From assembly GCA_021775715.1 (NCBI GenBank), contig JAJFHI010000023.1:1-8162 (forward strand): 8,162 bases of DNA. Reading direction: 5' to 3'. Source of the DNA: Hyphomicrobiaceae bacterium. Lineage in GTDB: Bacteria; Pseudomonadota; Alphaproteobacteria; Rhizobiales; Hyphomicrobiaceae. Shown piece after piece: positions 1 to 6,559 of this stretch. Each line of letters opens with the position of its first letter. Position 1 is the stretch's first letter. Under the pieces are notes generated by a model, which had not been told where the DNA came from, did not search any database, and saw nothing but the letters and a program-made list of their open reading frames with translations. The position numbers were made by a program, and so were the translations under genes.

Positions 1-1959
1 CTCACCCAACTGCTTCGGTGAACCGAGATTGAACTTTTCACCCGACAGCTCGTGGACGCTGTCTTCGAGTTCGGAAATCTTCTGCGCGAACGATGTTGAA
101 AGCCGCGACAAGATCGTCCGGTCAACGGAAATGCCGGCGTGCTCCATGTCAACGATGACCGGCATCAATGGACGCTCAAGTGTTTCGTAAACTGTCGTCA
201 TGCGCTCAGCGACAAGGCGCGGCTTCAGCATCAACCACAACCGAAATGTTACATCTGCGTCTTCGGCTGCGTATTCCGTCGCCTTGCCGAGGACGACATC
301 AGAAAATCTTTTGTCCGCCAACTTTTTGCCCGGCACATCTTCCATGACCTGCTTGTAGGAAATGCACGTGTGACCAAGATGGCGCTGTGCAAGGTCGTCC
401 ATTCCGTGACCACCACGCCCACCGTCAAGCACATACGATAGCAACATCGTATCGTCGAACCCCTCAAGGCCAACACCCTGCTGGCGCAACACAAGCGCGT
501 CGTACTTGAGGTTCTGGCCGATCTTCAAAACGGCTGGATTTTCGAGCAGCGGCTTCAACAGAACCAGCGCCTTATCCGTTGCGACTTGATCAATGTCGCC
601 GCCATCACCAAAGTCAAAACCCTCACCACTCGCGCGATGCGCCAACGGGACGTAGCAGGCTTCACCAGGTGCGGTTGCAATGGAAAAGCCAACGAGTTCG
701 GCCTGCATGGCGTCAAGGCTGTTGGTTTCAGTATCGAACGCAAATCGTCCCGCGGTGCGGGCTTTGTCGAGCCATTCAACGAGATCTTTTTCTGTCGTCA
801 CACAGGCATATTTACTGCGGTCGAAGTCAGTGCCTGTAGCAAGAGCCGCTCCGGCTGAAGCGCCTGCCTCCGGCGTACCTACACCGCTCGCACCGTCAGA
901 CTTAGCGGCACCTGATTTTGCGTTCGCAACCGTACTACCGACAGATTTTTTCGGCGACGGCGGAGCTTCCGCACCGAGCCCCTCGGCAATGCGCCGCGTT
1001 AGCGTTGCAAATTCCATCTCCTGCAAGAAGCCAAGCAACGTATTGCTGTCTACATCCTGGACGCCTGCCTCCTCAAGCTGCACTTCAACCGGAACGTTTT
1101 GCTCCAGGCGCACGAGATCGCGCGACATGCGCGCCTGGTCGGCAAATTCTATTAAACGTTCGCGACGTTTGGGTTGTTTGACCTCTTCTGCTCGAGCCAA
1201 CAACTCGTCCAAATCACCGTAGGTGTTGATCAACTCAGCGGCGGTCTTGATGCCAATACCTGGAATGCCCGGAACATTATCCACACTGTCGCCTGCTAGC
1301 GCCTGCACATCGACGACCTTGTCGGGTCCAACCCCGAACTTCGCTTCAACCTCTTCCGGGCCAAAGTGCTTGTTCTTCATGCTATCGAACATGGAAATGT
1401 TACCGCCGACGAGCTGCATCAGATCCTTATCGGATGAGACGATAGTGACGCGCCCACCCGCTGCATCAACCGCCTTGGCGTACGTTGCGATCAGGTCGTC
1501 GGCTTCATATCCTTCCTGCTCGATACACGCGACGTTGAACGCTTTAACCGCGTCGCGAATAAGCGGGAATTGCGGGACGAGCTCTTCAGGTGGCGGTGGC
1601 CGGTGCGCCTTATACTCAGGGTAGATGTCATTGCGAAACGTCTTTGAAGACGCATCAAAAATACAGGCAATGTGCGTCGGTGCATCCGACATTTTGCTGT
1701 CGCCGAGAAACTTCCAAAGCATCTGACAAAAACCATGCACGGCGCCAATCGGCAGGCCGTCCGAGGGTCGCGTCAAAGGCGGCAGGGCATGGAAGGCGCG
1801 GAAGATGTATCCAGAGCCATCGATCAGGTAGGCATTGCTGCCCTTCTCAACCGGCACCGGGTCGCCATCAGGCACCGTGAATTGAGAACCTTTTGGTTTG
1901 CCGGCAGCCTTTTTGGTTTCGGGAGCGGGCTCGGAAGATTTGGATGTTTGCTTGGCCAT
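1..1959 (-). CDS. polA: DNA polymerase I, N-terminal part (gene continues past the left edge)
   Basis: This gene encodes the replicative gap-filling and repair polymerase, which removes RNA primers and fills repair patches in the cytoplasm. The 653 visible codons run in frame to base 1; the family is normally about 930-1000 residues, so the fingers and palm lie outside. In order: a Lys/Pro-rich tail (1-40); the 5'-3' exonuclease (about 43-325) with LIDGSGYIFRAF (45-56), GYEADDLIA (150-158), SSDKDL (175-180) and GDSVDNVPGIPGIGIKTA (223-240); an Ala/Gly/Ser/Pro-rich linker (about 329-377); and a 3'-5' exonuclease with all its motifs, FDTET (Asp409, Glu411), GQNLKYD (Asn483, Asp487) and YAAED (Tyr563, Asp567). 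The polymerase domain begins near 590 (EHAGISVD, 606-613). Proofreading should therefore be active. The ATG at 1959 is the first in frame; no Shine-Dalgarno sequence precedes it, but a -10 box ends 7 bases upstream, which suggests a leaderless transcript. The assignment is near certain. Confidence 0.98.
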   Translation of the reverse strand, partial: MAKQTSKSSEPAPETKKAAGKPKGSQFTVPDGDPVPVEKGSNAYLIDGSGYIFRAFHALPPLTRPSDGLPIGAVHGFCQMLWKFLGDSKMSDAPTHIACIFDASSKTFRNDIYPEYKAHRPPPPEELVPQFPLIRDAVKAFNVACIEQEGYEADDLIATYAKAVDAAGGRVTIVSSDKDLMQLVGGNISMFDSMKNKHFGPEEVEAKFGVGPDKVVDVQALAGDSVDNVPGIPGIGIKTAAELINTYGDLDELLARAEEVKQPKRRERLIEFADQARMSRDLVRLEQNVPVEVQLEEAGVQDVDSNTLLGFLQEMEFATLTRRIAEGLGAEAPPSPKKSVGSTVANAKSGAAKSDGASGVGTPEAGASAGAALATGTDFDRSKYACVTTEKDLVEWLDKARTAGRFAFDTETNSLDAMQAELVGFSIATAPGEACYVPLAHRASGEGFDFGDGGDIDQVATDKALVLLKPLLENPAVLKIGQNLKYDALVLRQQGVGLEGFDDTMLLSYVLDGGRGGHGMDDLAQRHLGHTCISYKQVMEDVPGKKLADKRFSDVVLGKATEYAAEDADVTFRLWLMLKPRLVAERMTTVYETLERPLMPVIVDMEHAGISVDRTILSRLSTSFAQKISELEDSVHELSGEKFNLGSPKQLGE

Positions 1960-1966
1960 GGGCCGG

Positions 1967-1994
1967 ACTATAAGCAGTTGGCCCTGCATGTCAG
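1967..1994 (-). promoter_or_regulatory. Probable polA promoter (-35 CTGACA, -10 TATAGT)
   Basis: Read on the minus strand, CTGACA (1994-1989) is followed after 16 bases by TATAGT (1972-1967). Each differs from the sigma-70 consensus at one position. Transcription from this -10 would begin about 7 bases on, at or one base before the polA ATG (1959), leaving essentially no 5' leader. This fits the absence of a ribosome-binding site. It is a motif match only; a more distant promoter cannot be excluded. Confidence 0.45.
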
Positions 1995-2048
1995 CCATCT
2001 TTCACACGGCCGAGGATTGCTCCACAACTGTGCGGCCCCAAGCGCACA

Positions 2049-2210
2049 TCAGTGCCCACCAATACCGCTGTTGATCATCAGATCGCGCTTGAATTCGTTA
2101 CCGCCGCCCGGATTGGTCTCGTCAATAGTGCCGAACGGATCATCATTTTCAGCACATGTTGCTTGGCATCGGCGAGGATCGCTAGACGAAAACCGGCCGT
2201 TTCCGGGCAC
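2049..2210 (-). CDS. Possible small protein or gene remnant upstream of polA
   Basis: A minus-strand frame from a GTG (2210) to TGA (2049) would encode 53 residues. The last 30 or so look like real protein rather than a shadow: a run of acidic and Gly/Asn residues (ENDDPFGTIDETNPGGGNEF) followed by KRDLMINSGIGGH at the C-terminus. The first 20 residues look random and no ribosome-binding site is obvious. The true start could therefore lie elsewhere, or this may be the 3' end of a damaged gene. It ends 89 bases before polA on the same strand. I do not recognise the family. Confidence rests only on residue composition. Confidence 0.3.
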   Translation of the reverse strand: MPGNGRFSSSDPRRCQATCAENDDPFGTIDETNPGGGNEFKRDLMINSGIGGH

Positions 2211-2233
2211 TGCAGGAGGCCTGCGAGAGGGAT

Positions 2234-2262
2234 TTGCGGCGGCCAGTCATTTCGCGTATCAC
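2234..2262 (+). promoter_or_regulatory. Probable promoter of the tRNA-Arg gene
   Basis: TTGCGG (2234-2239) and TATCAC (2257-2262) are separated by exactly 17 bases and lie 39 bases before the tRNA. Transcription would start near 2269 and give a leader of about 33 bases for RNase P to remove. It is a motif match only. The -10 box lies inside an inverted repeat (2242-2266). Confidence 0.4.
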
Positions 2263-2289
2263 TGGCGCTGTTCGCCGGTCGATGACCGG
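2242..2289. repeat. Two small inverted repeats ahead of the tRNA
   Basis: GCCAGT (2242-2247) pairs with ACTGGC (2261-2266) across a 13-base loop. CCGGTC (2275-2280) pairs with GACCGG (2284-2289) across the 3-base loop GAT. The second lies in the presumed tRNA leader, 12 bases before the mature 5' end, and could form a small hairpin in the precursor. Neither is followed by a T-run, so they do not look like terminators. Confidence 0.4.
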
Positions 2290-2301
2290 TGTCGAACGAA
2301 A

Positions 2302-2378
<77 letters not shown>

Positions 2379-2482
2379 ACTAAATCCAAAGAACATCAGT
2401 AAGTTATTGGTTCGCCTTAGTCGGCGGATCATACCGGAATCTCAGCTTGTCAGCCGTGTGTCACTCCGAGTGAGTTTTCAAG

Positions 2483-2563
2483 ATGGCTATGGTCAGAAAA
2501 CGTGGGAACAAATGGCAAGCTCAAGTCCGACGTCTTGGACCATCTTCAGTTAGACGCAAGTGA
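2483..2563 (+). pseudogene. Tyrosine recombinase (phage-type integrase), N-terminal stub
   Basis: From ATG to TGA this reads 26 codons: MAMVRKRGNKWQAQVRRLG and then PSSVRRK. The first 19 residues match the typical start of the arm-binding N-terminal domain of phage and island integrases (the pattern I-R-K-R-G-x-K-W-Q-A-Q-V-R-R-x-G). The usual length is about 330-420 residues, so nearly everything, including the catalytic domain with its Arg/His/Tyr residues, is missing. No continuation is visible in the other frames before the opposing gene at 2581. It lies 104 bases from the 3' end of tRNA-Arg and points away from it, the standard arrangement for a tRNA-targeting integrase. I read it as the scar of a decayed island. 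The identification rests on a short but characteristic stretch. Confidence 0.7.
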
Positions 2564-2580
2564 CCCGAGGCGGGACGGCG

Positions 2581-2922
2581 TCAGCATGTGAGTGGGCCAG
2601 CAGAAACCTCACGGGTCGTTAGTGCATAACCGATCGAACAAACGAACTTGCTGCCATCTTTAATGCAGAACATTCCATTTGGGTTTGATTTCTGCGTTCC
2701 ACCTGTGCACGCTTCTGGTTTTTCCTCGCCAGGAAGGCTGGCATATAGTTCCTCAGCGGCCGTACCACGGACAATCAAACCAAACTCCAAAGGACCTTGG
2801 CTGGCGCGCGGTGCAACAACATATTCGCCTTCGATTTTTTTAAGTTCAGCTGCACCGACTTGCATTGGTCCAAAGACAAAAATCGAAGCGAGGGTCACGA
2901 CTAAGGCGAGATGCGTTCTCAT
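2581..2922 (-). CDS. Small secreted (periplasmic) four-cysteine protein, unknown function
   Basis: The product has 113 residues. It starts with a clear Sec signal peptide: MRTH, a hydrophobic core (about 5-20) and a likely cut after VGA (residue 24) before AELKK. The mature part of about 89 residues has no further membrane segment. It carries four cysteines at 72, 86, 95 and 113 (the very last residue), an even number that suggests two disulfide bonds formed in the periplasm. The start is well supported: AAAGGA lies 7 bases before the ATG. It stands alone, divergent from the kinase operon, and its stop is 17 bases from the integrase stub. I do not recognise the family, and no function should be assumed. 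That it is a real gene is likely from the signal peptide, the ribosome-binding site and the cysteine pattern. Confidence 0.75.
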   Translation of the reverse strand: MRTHLALVVTLASIFVFGPMQVGAAELKKIEGEYVVAPRASQGPLEFGLIVRGTAAEELYASLPGEEKPEACTGGTQKSNPNGMFCIKDGSKFVCSIGYALTTREVSAGPLTC

Positions 2923-3248
2923 CGTTGATCCTTTCAGATGACTTTATGATCCGCTCAACTTTTGTAGCGGAAATTTTCTCTCGCCAACTGTATCACCAGA
3001 GCAAGATGCAATCATCAACTCTTAATCCCTGCAACCCGCGATCCAAAAATTGCAAACTCAAAACCCAATCCGTACATTTTGGAGCAACTAGGTCAGAAAG
3101 CATTCAAACGTGAATTGGATACCACGGGTAATACAAAAACCATAGCGGCCACTAGACTGGTGCAACGCCTTGCGACTAGAGTGAAGAAGCAAAATTTTGT
3201 TCCATCAATCTTGTTTCACCCAAGATATATCAACATTGAAATTGAGTA
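2923..3248. other. AT-rich intergenic stretch between divergent genes
   Basis: These 326 bases separate the minus-strand secreted protein from the plus-strand kinase operon and must hold both promoters. They are visibly richer in A and T than polA. No strong -35/-10 pair stands out; GATATATC (about 3223-3230) is a candidate -10 region for the operon, but without a good -35. An imperfect direct repeat, GCCACTAGACTGG (from 3148) and GCGACTAGAGTGA (from 3172), spaced 24 bases, might be a regulator site. The plus-strand frame ending at 3249 stays open through much of this stretch and is listed separately. Confidence 0.6.
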
Positions 3249-3249
3249 A
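2968..3249 (+). pseudogene. Possible gene remnant: open frame without ATG ending at the kinase start
   Basis: The frame is open from 2968 (just after a TAG) to TAA at 3247-3249, whose last base is the first base of the kinase ATG (TAATG). The final 57 residues look protein-like: LEQLGQKAFKRELDTTGNTK, then TIAATRLVQRLATRVKKQ, ending FHPRYINIEIE. They have a basic helical middle. There is no ATG or GTG near the start; the best candidate is TTG at 3079, with no ribosome-binding site. It could be the 3' end of a gene lost when the region was rearranged, or a chance open frame. I do not recognise a family. The stop/start overlap with the kinase is the main reason to list it. Confidence 0.25.
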
Positions 3250-4274
3250 TGCCCTCGACAAAGGAAACTTTTGGCGCACCAGATTCCGCGATCGTTCAAT
3301 CACTCGAAAAAGCTGGGTTCATTGACGACAGGCAGTCGGCTTCATTCGTTCGGCTCACAGGTGGCGTTTCGTCCGACATTTGGAAAGTTGAAGCTGGTGG
3401 GCGCGTATTTTGTGTGAAGCGTGCGCTTAGTCAATTGAAGGTCGAGGCACGTTGGGTCGTTCCTGTGGACCGGAACAAATACGAAGTCGAATGGTACCGG
3501 ATTGCCGATCAAATTGTATCAGGCTCGGCTCCTCATATTTTATTGCATGATGAGAATGCGATGCTGTTCGTGATGGATTATCTTGATCCGTCAGACCATG
3601 AGCTTTGGAAAAACAAGCTAAGAGACGGTCGAGCAGACCTGAAGGACGCCTCTACAGTTGGGCAACGCCTAGGCCGTATTCATGCTGGTACAGCCGGTGT
3701 GAGATCGATCGCTGACCGATTTCCGCGAACGGACATCTTCCACGCAATTAGACTTGAGCCTTACCTGGAGGCATTGGCTGATCGCCACGACGATCTCAGA
3801 GAACAATTGTTTGGACTGAGTCAAAGGACAGCAGACACTAAGTTGGTGATGATACACGGTGATGTCAGTCCTAAGAACATTCTGATTGGTCCGAACGGTC
3901 CGGTGTTCTTAGATGCCGAGTGTGCCTGTATCGGTGATCCAGCATTTGATCTTGCATTTTGTCTCAATCATTTTTTACTGAAATGTCTTTGGAACAAAGA
4001 CGCACAATCTGCTTTTCTCGATAGCTTTCAAGCCATGACCTCCGCTTATTTTGCAGAAATAAACTGGGAAGATGTTGTTGATCTTGATGCACGTGCGGCA
4101 AGCCTGCTGCCAGCATTATTTCTTGCACGAATTGATGGGAACTCACCCGTCGAATATGTCACCGACACTTCTGACAAGGATAAGGTGCGTCGTTGCGCTC
4201 GCGCCCTTCTTAAAAGACCTCCTTCGTGTTTGAACGAAGTACTAGCGGCTTGGAAACAGGAAATATTTGAATGA
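3249..4274 (+). CDS. APH-fold phosphotransferase (small-molecule kinase), substrate unknown
   Basis: This 341-residue protein belongs to the aminoglycoside-phosphotransferase/choline-kinase-like fold, which moves phosphate from ATP to a hydroxyl of a small molecule. It has a glycine-rich loop (LTGGVSSDIWKV, 36-47), the ATP-anchoring lysine (FCVKRA, Lys57), a catalytic loop HGDVSPKNIL (203-212, base Asp205, Asn210) and a metal-binding LDAE (Asp222) running into GDPAFDLAFCLNH (229-241). All key residues are present and the length is normal. There is no signal peptide, so it should be cytoplasmic. It is the first gene of a tight operon; its TGA overlaps the enolase-like start (ATGA). The ribosome-binding site is weak. 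The context argues against antibiotic resistance and for a metabolic kinase, possibly phosphorylating a hydroxyacid made by the third gene; this role is inferred. Its codons look more AT-rich than those of polA. Confidence 0.9.
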   Translation: MPSTKETFGAPDSAIVQSLEKAGFIDDRQSASFVRLTGGVSSDIWKVEAGGRVFCVKRALSQLKVEARWVVPVDRNKYEVEWYRIADQIVSGSAPHILLHDENAMLFVMDYLDPSDHELWKNKLRDGRADLKDASTVGQRLGRIHAGTAGVRSIADRFPRTDIFHAIRLEPYLEALADRHDDLREQLFGLSQRTADTKLVMIHGDVSPKNILIGPNGPVFLDAECACIGDPAFDLAFCLNHFLLKCLWNKDAQSAFLDSFQAMTSAYFAEINWEDVVDLDARAASLLPALFLARIDGNSPVEYVTDTSDKDKVRRCARALLKRPPSCLNEVLAAWKQEIFE

Positions 4275-5560
4275 GTTCAGAAATTATTGCCGTGAAAGGC
4301 CGTCGGGTTTGGGATTCTCGTGGACGCCCAACAGTCGAGGCTGAGGTTCAGTTGCCCGAGGGCGTAATTGGCCGCGCAATAGCACCCGCCGGTGCATCGA
4401 CCGGCAGCGCCGAAGCCTTTGACAAGAGAGATGGCGGGAGCGCGTTTGGCGGGTTTGGCGTGAACGAAGCAGTTGGCGCCGTCAATGGCGAGATTAACGG
4501 TGCGCTCCGTGGCCTCGATGCTGCTGATCAAGCAGGTGTCGACGAAACGCTTATCCAACTCGATGGCACGGCAAATAAAAGTCGCCTTGGCGGAAATGCT
4601 TTGGTCGCAACGTCGATGGCGATCGCGCATGCCGCAGCAAATTCCGAAAACCTGCCATTATGGAGATATCTAGGAAAAGACAGCGATGAGTTTTTCTTGC
4701 CTATGCCAGAAATACAGATCTTCGGTGGCGGAGCACATGCAGGTCGACGTGTCGATGTTCAGGACTTCATGATCATTGCTGTTGGCGCGAAAAGTTACGA
4801 ACAAGCATTGGAATGGACGGCTGAGGTTTATCGCGCTGCCGGTGAGCTGATGAAGAAGGCCGGACATATGCAAGGTGTCGCCGATGAAGGTGGATATTGG
4901 CCCGCTTTCGAATCCAATGAGCAGGCCTTGGATTTTCTGGTGCGGGCGATCGAGGATGCTGGGTTTACGCCAGGTGATGACGTCGCGATCTCGCTTGATA
5001 TTGCTGCGACAGATTTCGGGAGCGGCGGGAGATATCGACTTGCGGCTGATGAAAAGGACGTTGATTCCGATGGGCTGTGCGAAATGTTGTTGGGATGGAT
5101 CGAACGCTATCCGATCATTTCGATTGAAGATCCTGTAGGCGAAGATGATCCAGACGCAATGGCGAAATTCACGGCGGCTGTTGGTGACAAAGTTGAGATT
5201 GTCGCTGACGATTTCATTTGCACGGCGGCAGACCGGATTAAATCCGCTGCAAGTATGAACGCTTGCAACACCGCATTAATAAAGCCCAATCAGGCTGGAA
5301 CATTGACAGAATCCAAAGCTGCTCTGGACGCCGCGCGAGATGTTGGTTGGGAGTCCATTGTATCGGCCAGATCAGGCGAGACTGAGGATGTCACCATCGT
5401 CCACCTTGCTGTCGGGTGGTGTGTGAAGCAATTAAAAGTTGGATCGTTCGCCCGGTCGGAACGCATGGCAAAATGGAACGAAGGGTTGCGGATCTCCGAA
5501 GTCTTGGGGGGTGACGGAGGCAAGTTGCCTGCTCGTGCAACGTTTCCATGGGGGCGTTGA
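4271..5560 (+). CDS. Divergent enolase-family protein, probably not the housekeeping enolase
   Basis: The 429 residues align end to end with enolase (2-phosphoglycerate = PEP + water). Retained, with yeast numbers in brackets: flexible loop GASTG (41-45), His156 (159), acid Glu206 in DEGG (211), metal ligands Asp243 (246), Glu286 (295) and Asp313 (320), base Lys338 (345), Arg367-Ser368 (374-375, phosphate) and Lys401 (396). Changed: VSARSGETED has Ala366 where enolases have His373, VQDFM has Asp165 for Glu168, and the NGG of the active-site loop reads FGGGAHAGRR (151-160). Metal binding and alpha-proton abstraction should survive, while the substrate or leaving group is probably altered. AGGAA 8 bases before the ATG and the 4-base overlap with the kinase fix the start. 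Housekeeping eno usually lies near pyrG or pdhA, not in such an operon. An alternative is a CPEP-synthase-like enolase relative of phosphonate pathways; no other phosphonate gene is in view. Confidence 0.9.
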   Translation: MSSEIIAVKGRRVWDSRGRPTVEAEVQLPEGVIGRAIAPAGASTGSAEAFDKRDGGSAFGGFGVNEAVGAVNGEINGALRGLDAADQAGVDETLIQLDGTANKSRLGGNALVATSMAIAHAAANSENLPLWRYLGKDSDEFFLPMPEIQIFGGGAHAGRRVDVQDFMIIAVGAKSYEQALEWTAEVYRAAGELMKKAGHMQGVADEGGYWPAFESNEQALDFLVRAIEDAGFTPGDDVAISLDIAATDFGSGGRYRLAADEKDVDSDGLCEMLLGWIERYPIISIEDPVGEDDPDAMAKFTAAVGDKVEIVADDFICTAADRIKSAASMNACNTALIKPNQAGTLTESKAALDAARDVGWESIVSARSGETEDVTIVHLAVGWCVKQLKVGSFARSERMAKWNEGLRISEVLGGDGGKLPARATFPWGR

Positions 5561-5562
5561 GA

Positions 5563-6507
5563 ATGCTGCGCGTGTTGTTTCAATTCGAAGCCGGGCCATC
5601 AATGAGTTCCAAGTTAGAGAACTTGAAAGATCAGGGTCTCAGCGTTGATGCTGTTCCGGTCCACGATAAAGTGCGCTTTGGGGAATGTTTGCAGAATGCT
5701 GATGTACTTTGGCACGTTCTGGACCCAGTAACAGAAGAAATGATCCGATCAGCGCCGAAGCTGCGGCTGATTCAAAAAATTGGTGTTGGTGTCAACACAA
5801 TCGATCTCAAAACCGCTCAGGATTGTGGCATTGCTGTTTGCAACATGCCGGGAACAAACAGTCGGGCGGTTGCGGAGATGACGTTGACATTGATGCTTGG
5901 TGCTTTGCGCCGGATTTCTTACTTGGATCGCGCAACGCGTGCGGGAAGTTGGCACTTGCCGCCCGATATCCAGGAAAGTATTGGAGAGATACATGGGCGT
6001 ACGGTTGGATTTTTTGGGTTTGGTGCGGTCCCGCGCATTCTCGCGCCAATTTTGAAAGTGATGGGCGCACATTTGATTTACACGTCGACAACGCCGAAGT
6101 CTGATGCCGAGGCGGAATGGCGAGACTTTGATGAATTGATTAGAGAGTCTGACATCATTTCAATTCATGCGCCGTTGACCGCTGAGACGAAGGGCATATT
6201 TGGTTCAGCAGAAATCGATGCCATGAAGCCCGGTGCCATTATCGTGAATACAGCCCGTGGTGAGTTGATTGATCAGGAGGCATTTGTGCGGGCTTTGTCA
6301 AAGGGCGCCATTGGGGCAGCAGGCCTTGATGTTTTCGCGGGCGAACCAATAGATCATGACGATAAGATTTTAAAGTTGGAAAACGTTGTTATTGCACCTC
6401 ACGTGTCTTGGCTAACATCTGAGACGCTTGATCGTAGCTTGGTCGTTGCCGTAGAAAATTGCCGCCGACTAGAGGCAAAAGAAAAACTACTACATCAAGT
6501 GGGTTAA
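5563..6507 (+). CDS. D-2-hydroxyacid dehydrogenase (glyoxylate/hydroxypyruvate reductase-like)
   Basis: The 314 residues form the two-domain D-isomer-specific 2-hydroxyacid dehydrogenase fold, which interconverts a 2-oxoacid and a D-2-hydroxyacid with NAD(P)H. Visible are the substrate loop KIGVGVNTID (72-81), the nucleotide motif VGFFGFGAVP (148-157) and the catalytic residues Arg232 (NTARGELID), Glu261 (DVFAGEP) and His280 (APHVSW). The third glycine of GxGxxG is Pro157. The strand after it ends in YTSTTPK with no acidic residue to hold the adenosine ribose, so NADP may be used (inference). I chose ATG 5563, giving MLRVLF, over ATG 5548, which would overlap the enolase end by 13 bases and adds only five residues. 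At 5563 the gap to the enolase stop is 2 bases. It is the last gene of the operon; position suggests that it makes or uses the hydroxyacid handled by the kinase. Confidence 0.92.
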   Translation: MLRVLFQFEAGPSMSSKLENLKDQGLSVDAVPVHDKVRFGECLQNADVLWHVLDPVTEEMIRSAPKLRLIQKIGVGVNTIDLKTAQDCGIAVCNMPGTNSRAVAEMTLTLMLGALRRISYLDRATRAGSWHLPPDIQESIGEIHGRTVGFFGFGAVPRILAPILKVMGAHLIYTSTTPKSDAEAEWRDFDELIRESDIISIHAPLTAETKGIFGSAEIDAMKPGAIIVNTARGELIDQEAFVRALSKGAIGAAGLDVFAGEPIDHDDKILKLENVVIAPHVSWLTSETLDRSLVVAVENCRRLEAKEKLLHQVG

Positions 6508-6559
6508 GTGTCGAACCAGCGGGTCTATTTCCGCCCTTTGATGTTGATCAATTGCGGCG

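Noticed and set aside
680..1624. Long plus-strand frames (680-1222 and 1223-1624) opposite polA
   Set aside because: They are Ser/Ala/Arg-rich shadows of the polA codons; polA on the other strand shows every expected motif.
2564..2575. CCCG-AGG-CGGG mini-hairpin between the integrase stub and the secreted-protein gene
   Set aside because: Four base pairs without a T-run is expected by chance in such DNA.
3249..4274. Reading the APH-fold gene as an antibiotic-resistance determinant
   Set aside because: The fold is shared by many metabolic kinases, and tight coupling to an enolase-like and a dehydrogenase gene points to metabolism.
5411..5420. Ten-base match to the tRNA 3' end (CTGTCGGGTG) inside the enolase-like gene, as a possible second attachment site
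   Set aside because: It is short, breaks off before GCACCA, and lies in the middle of an intact gene; chance similarity is more likely.
6508..6559. Possible bidirectional terminator between the convergent genes
   Set aside because: Only a 4-base-pair GCGG/CCGC stem with an 8-base loop and no T-run on either strand; too weak to call.
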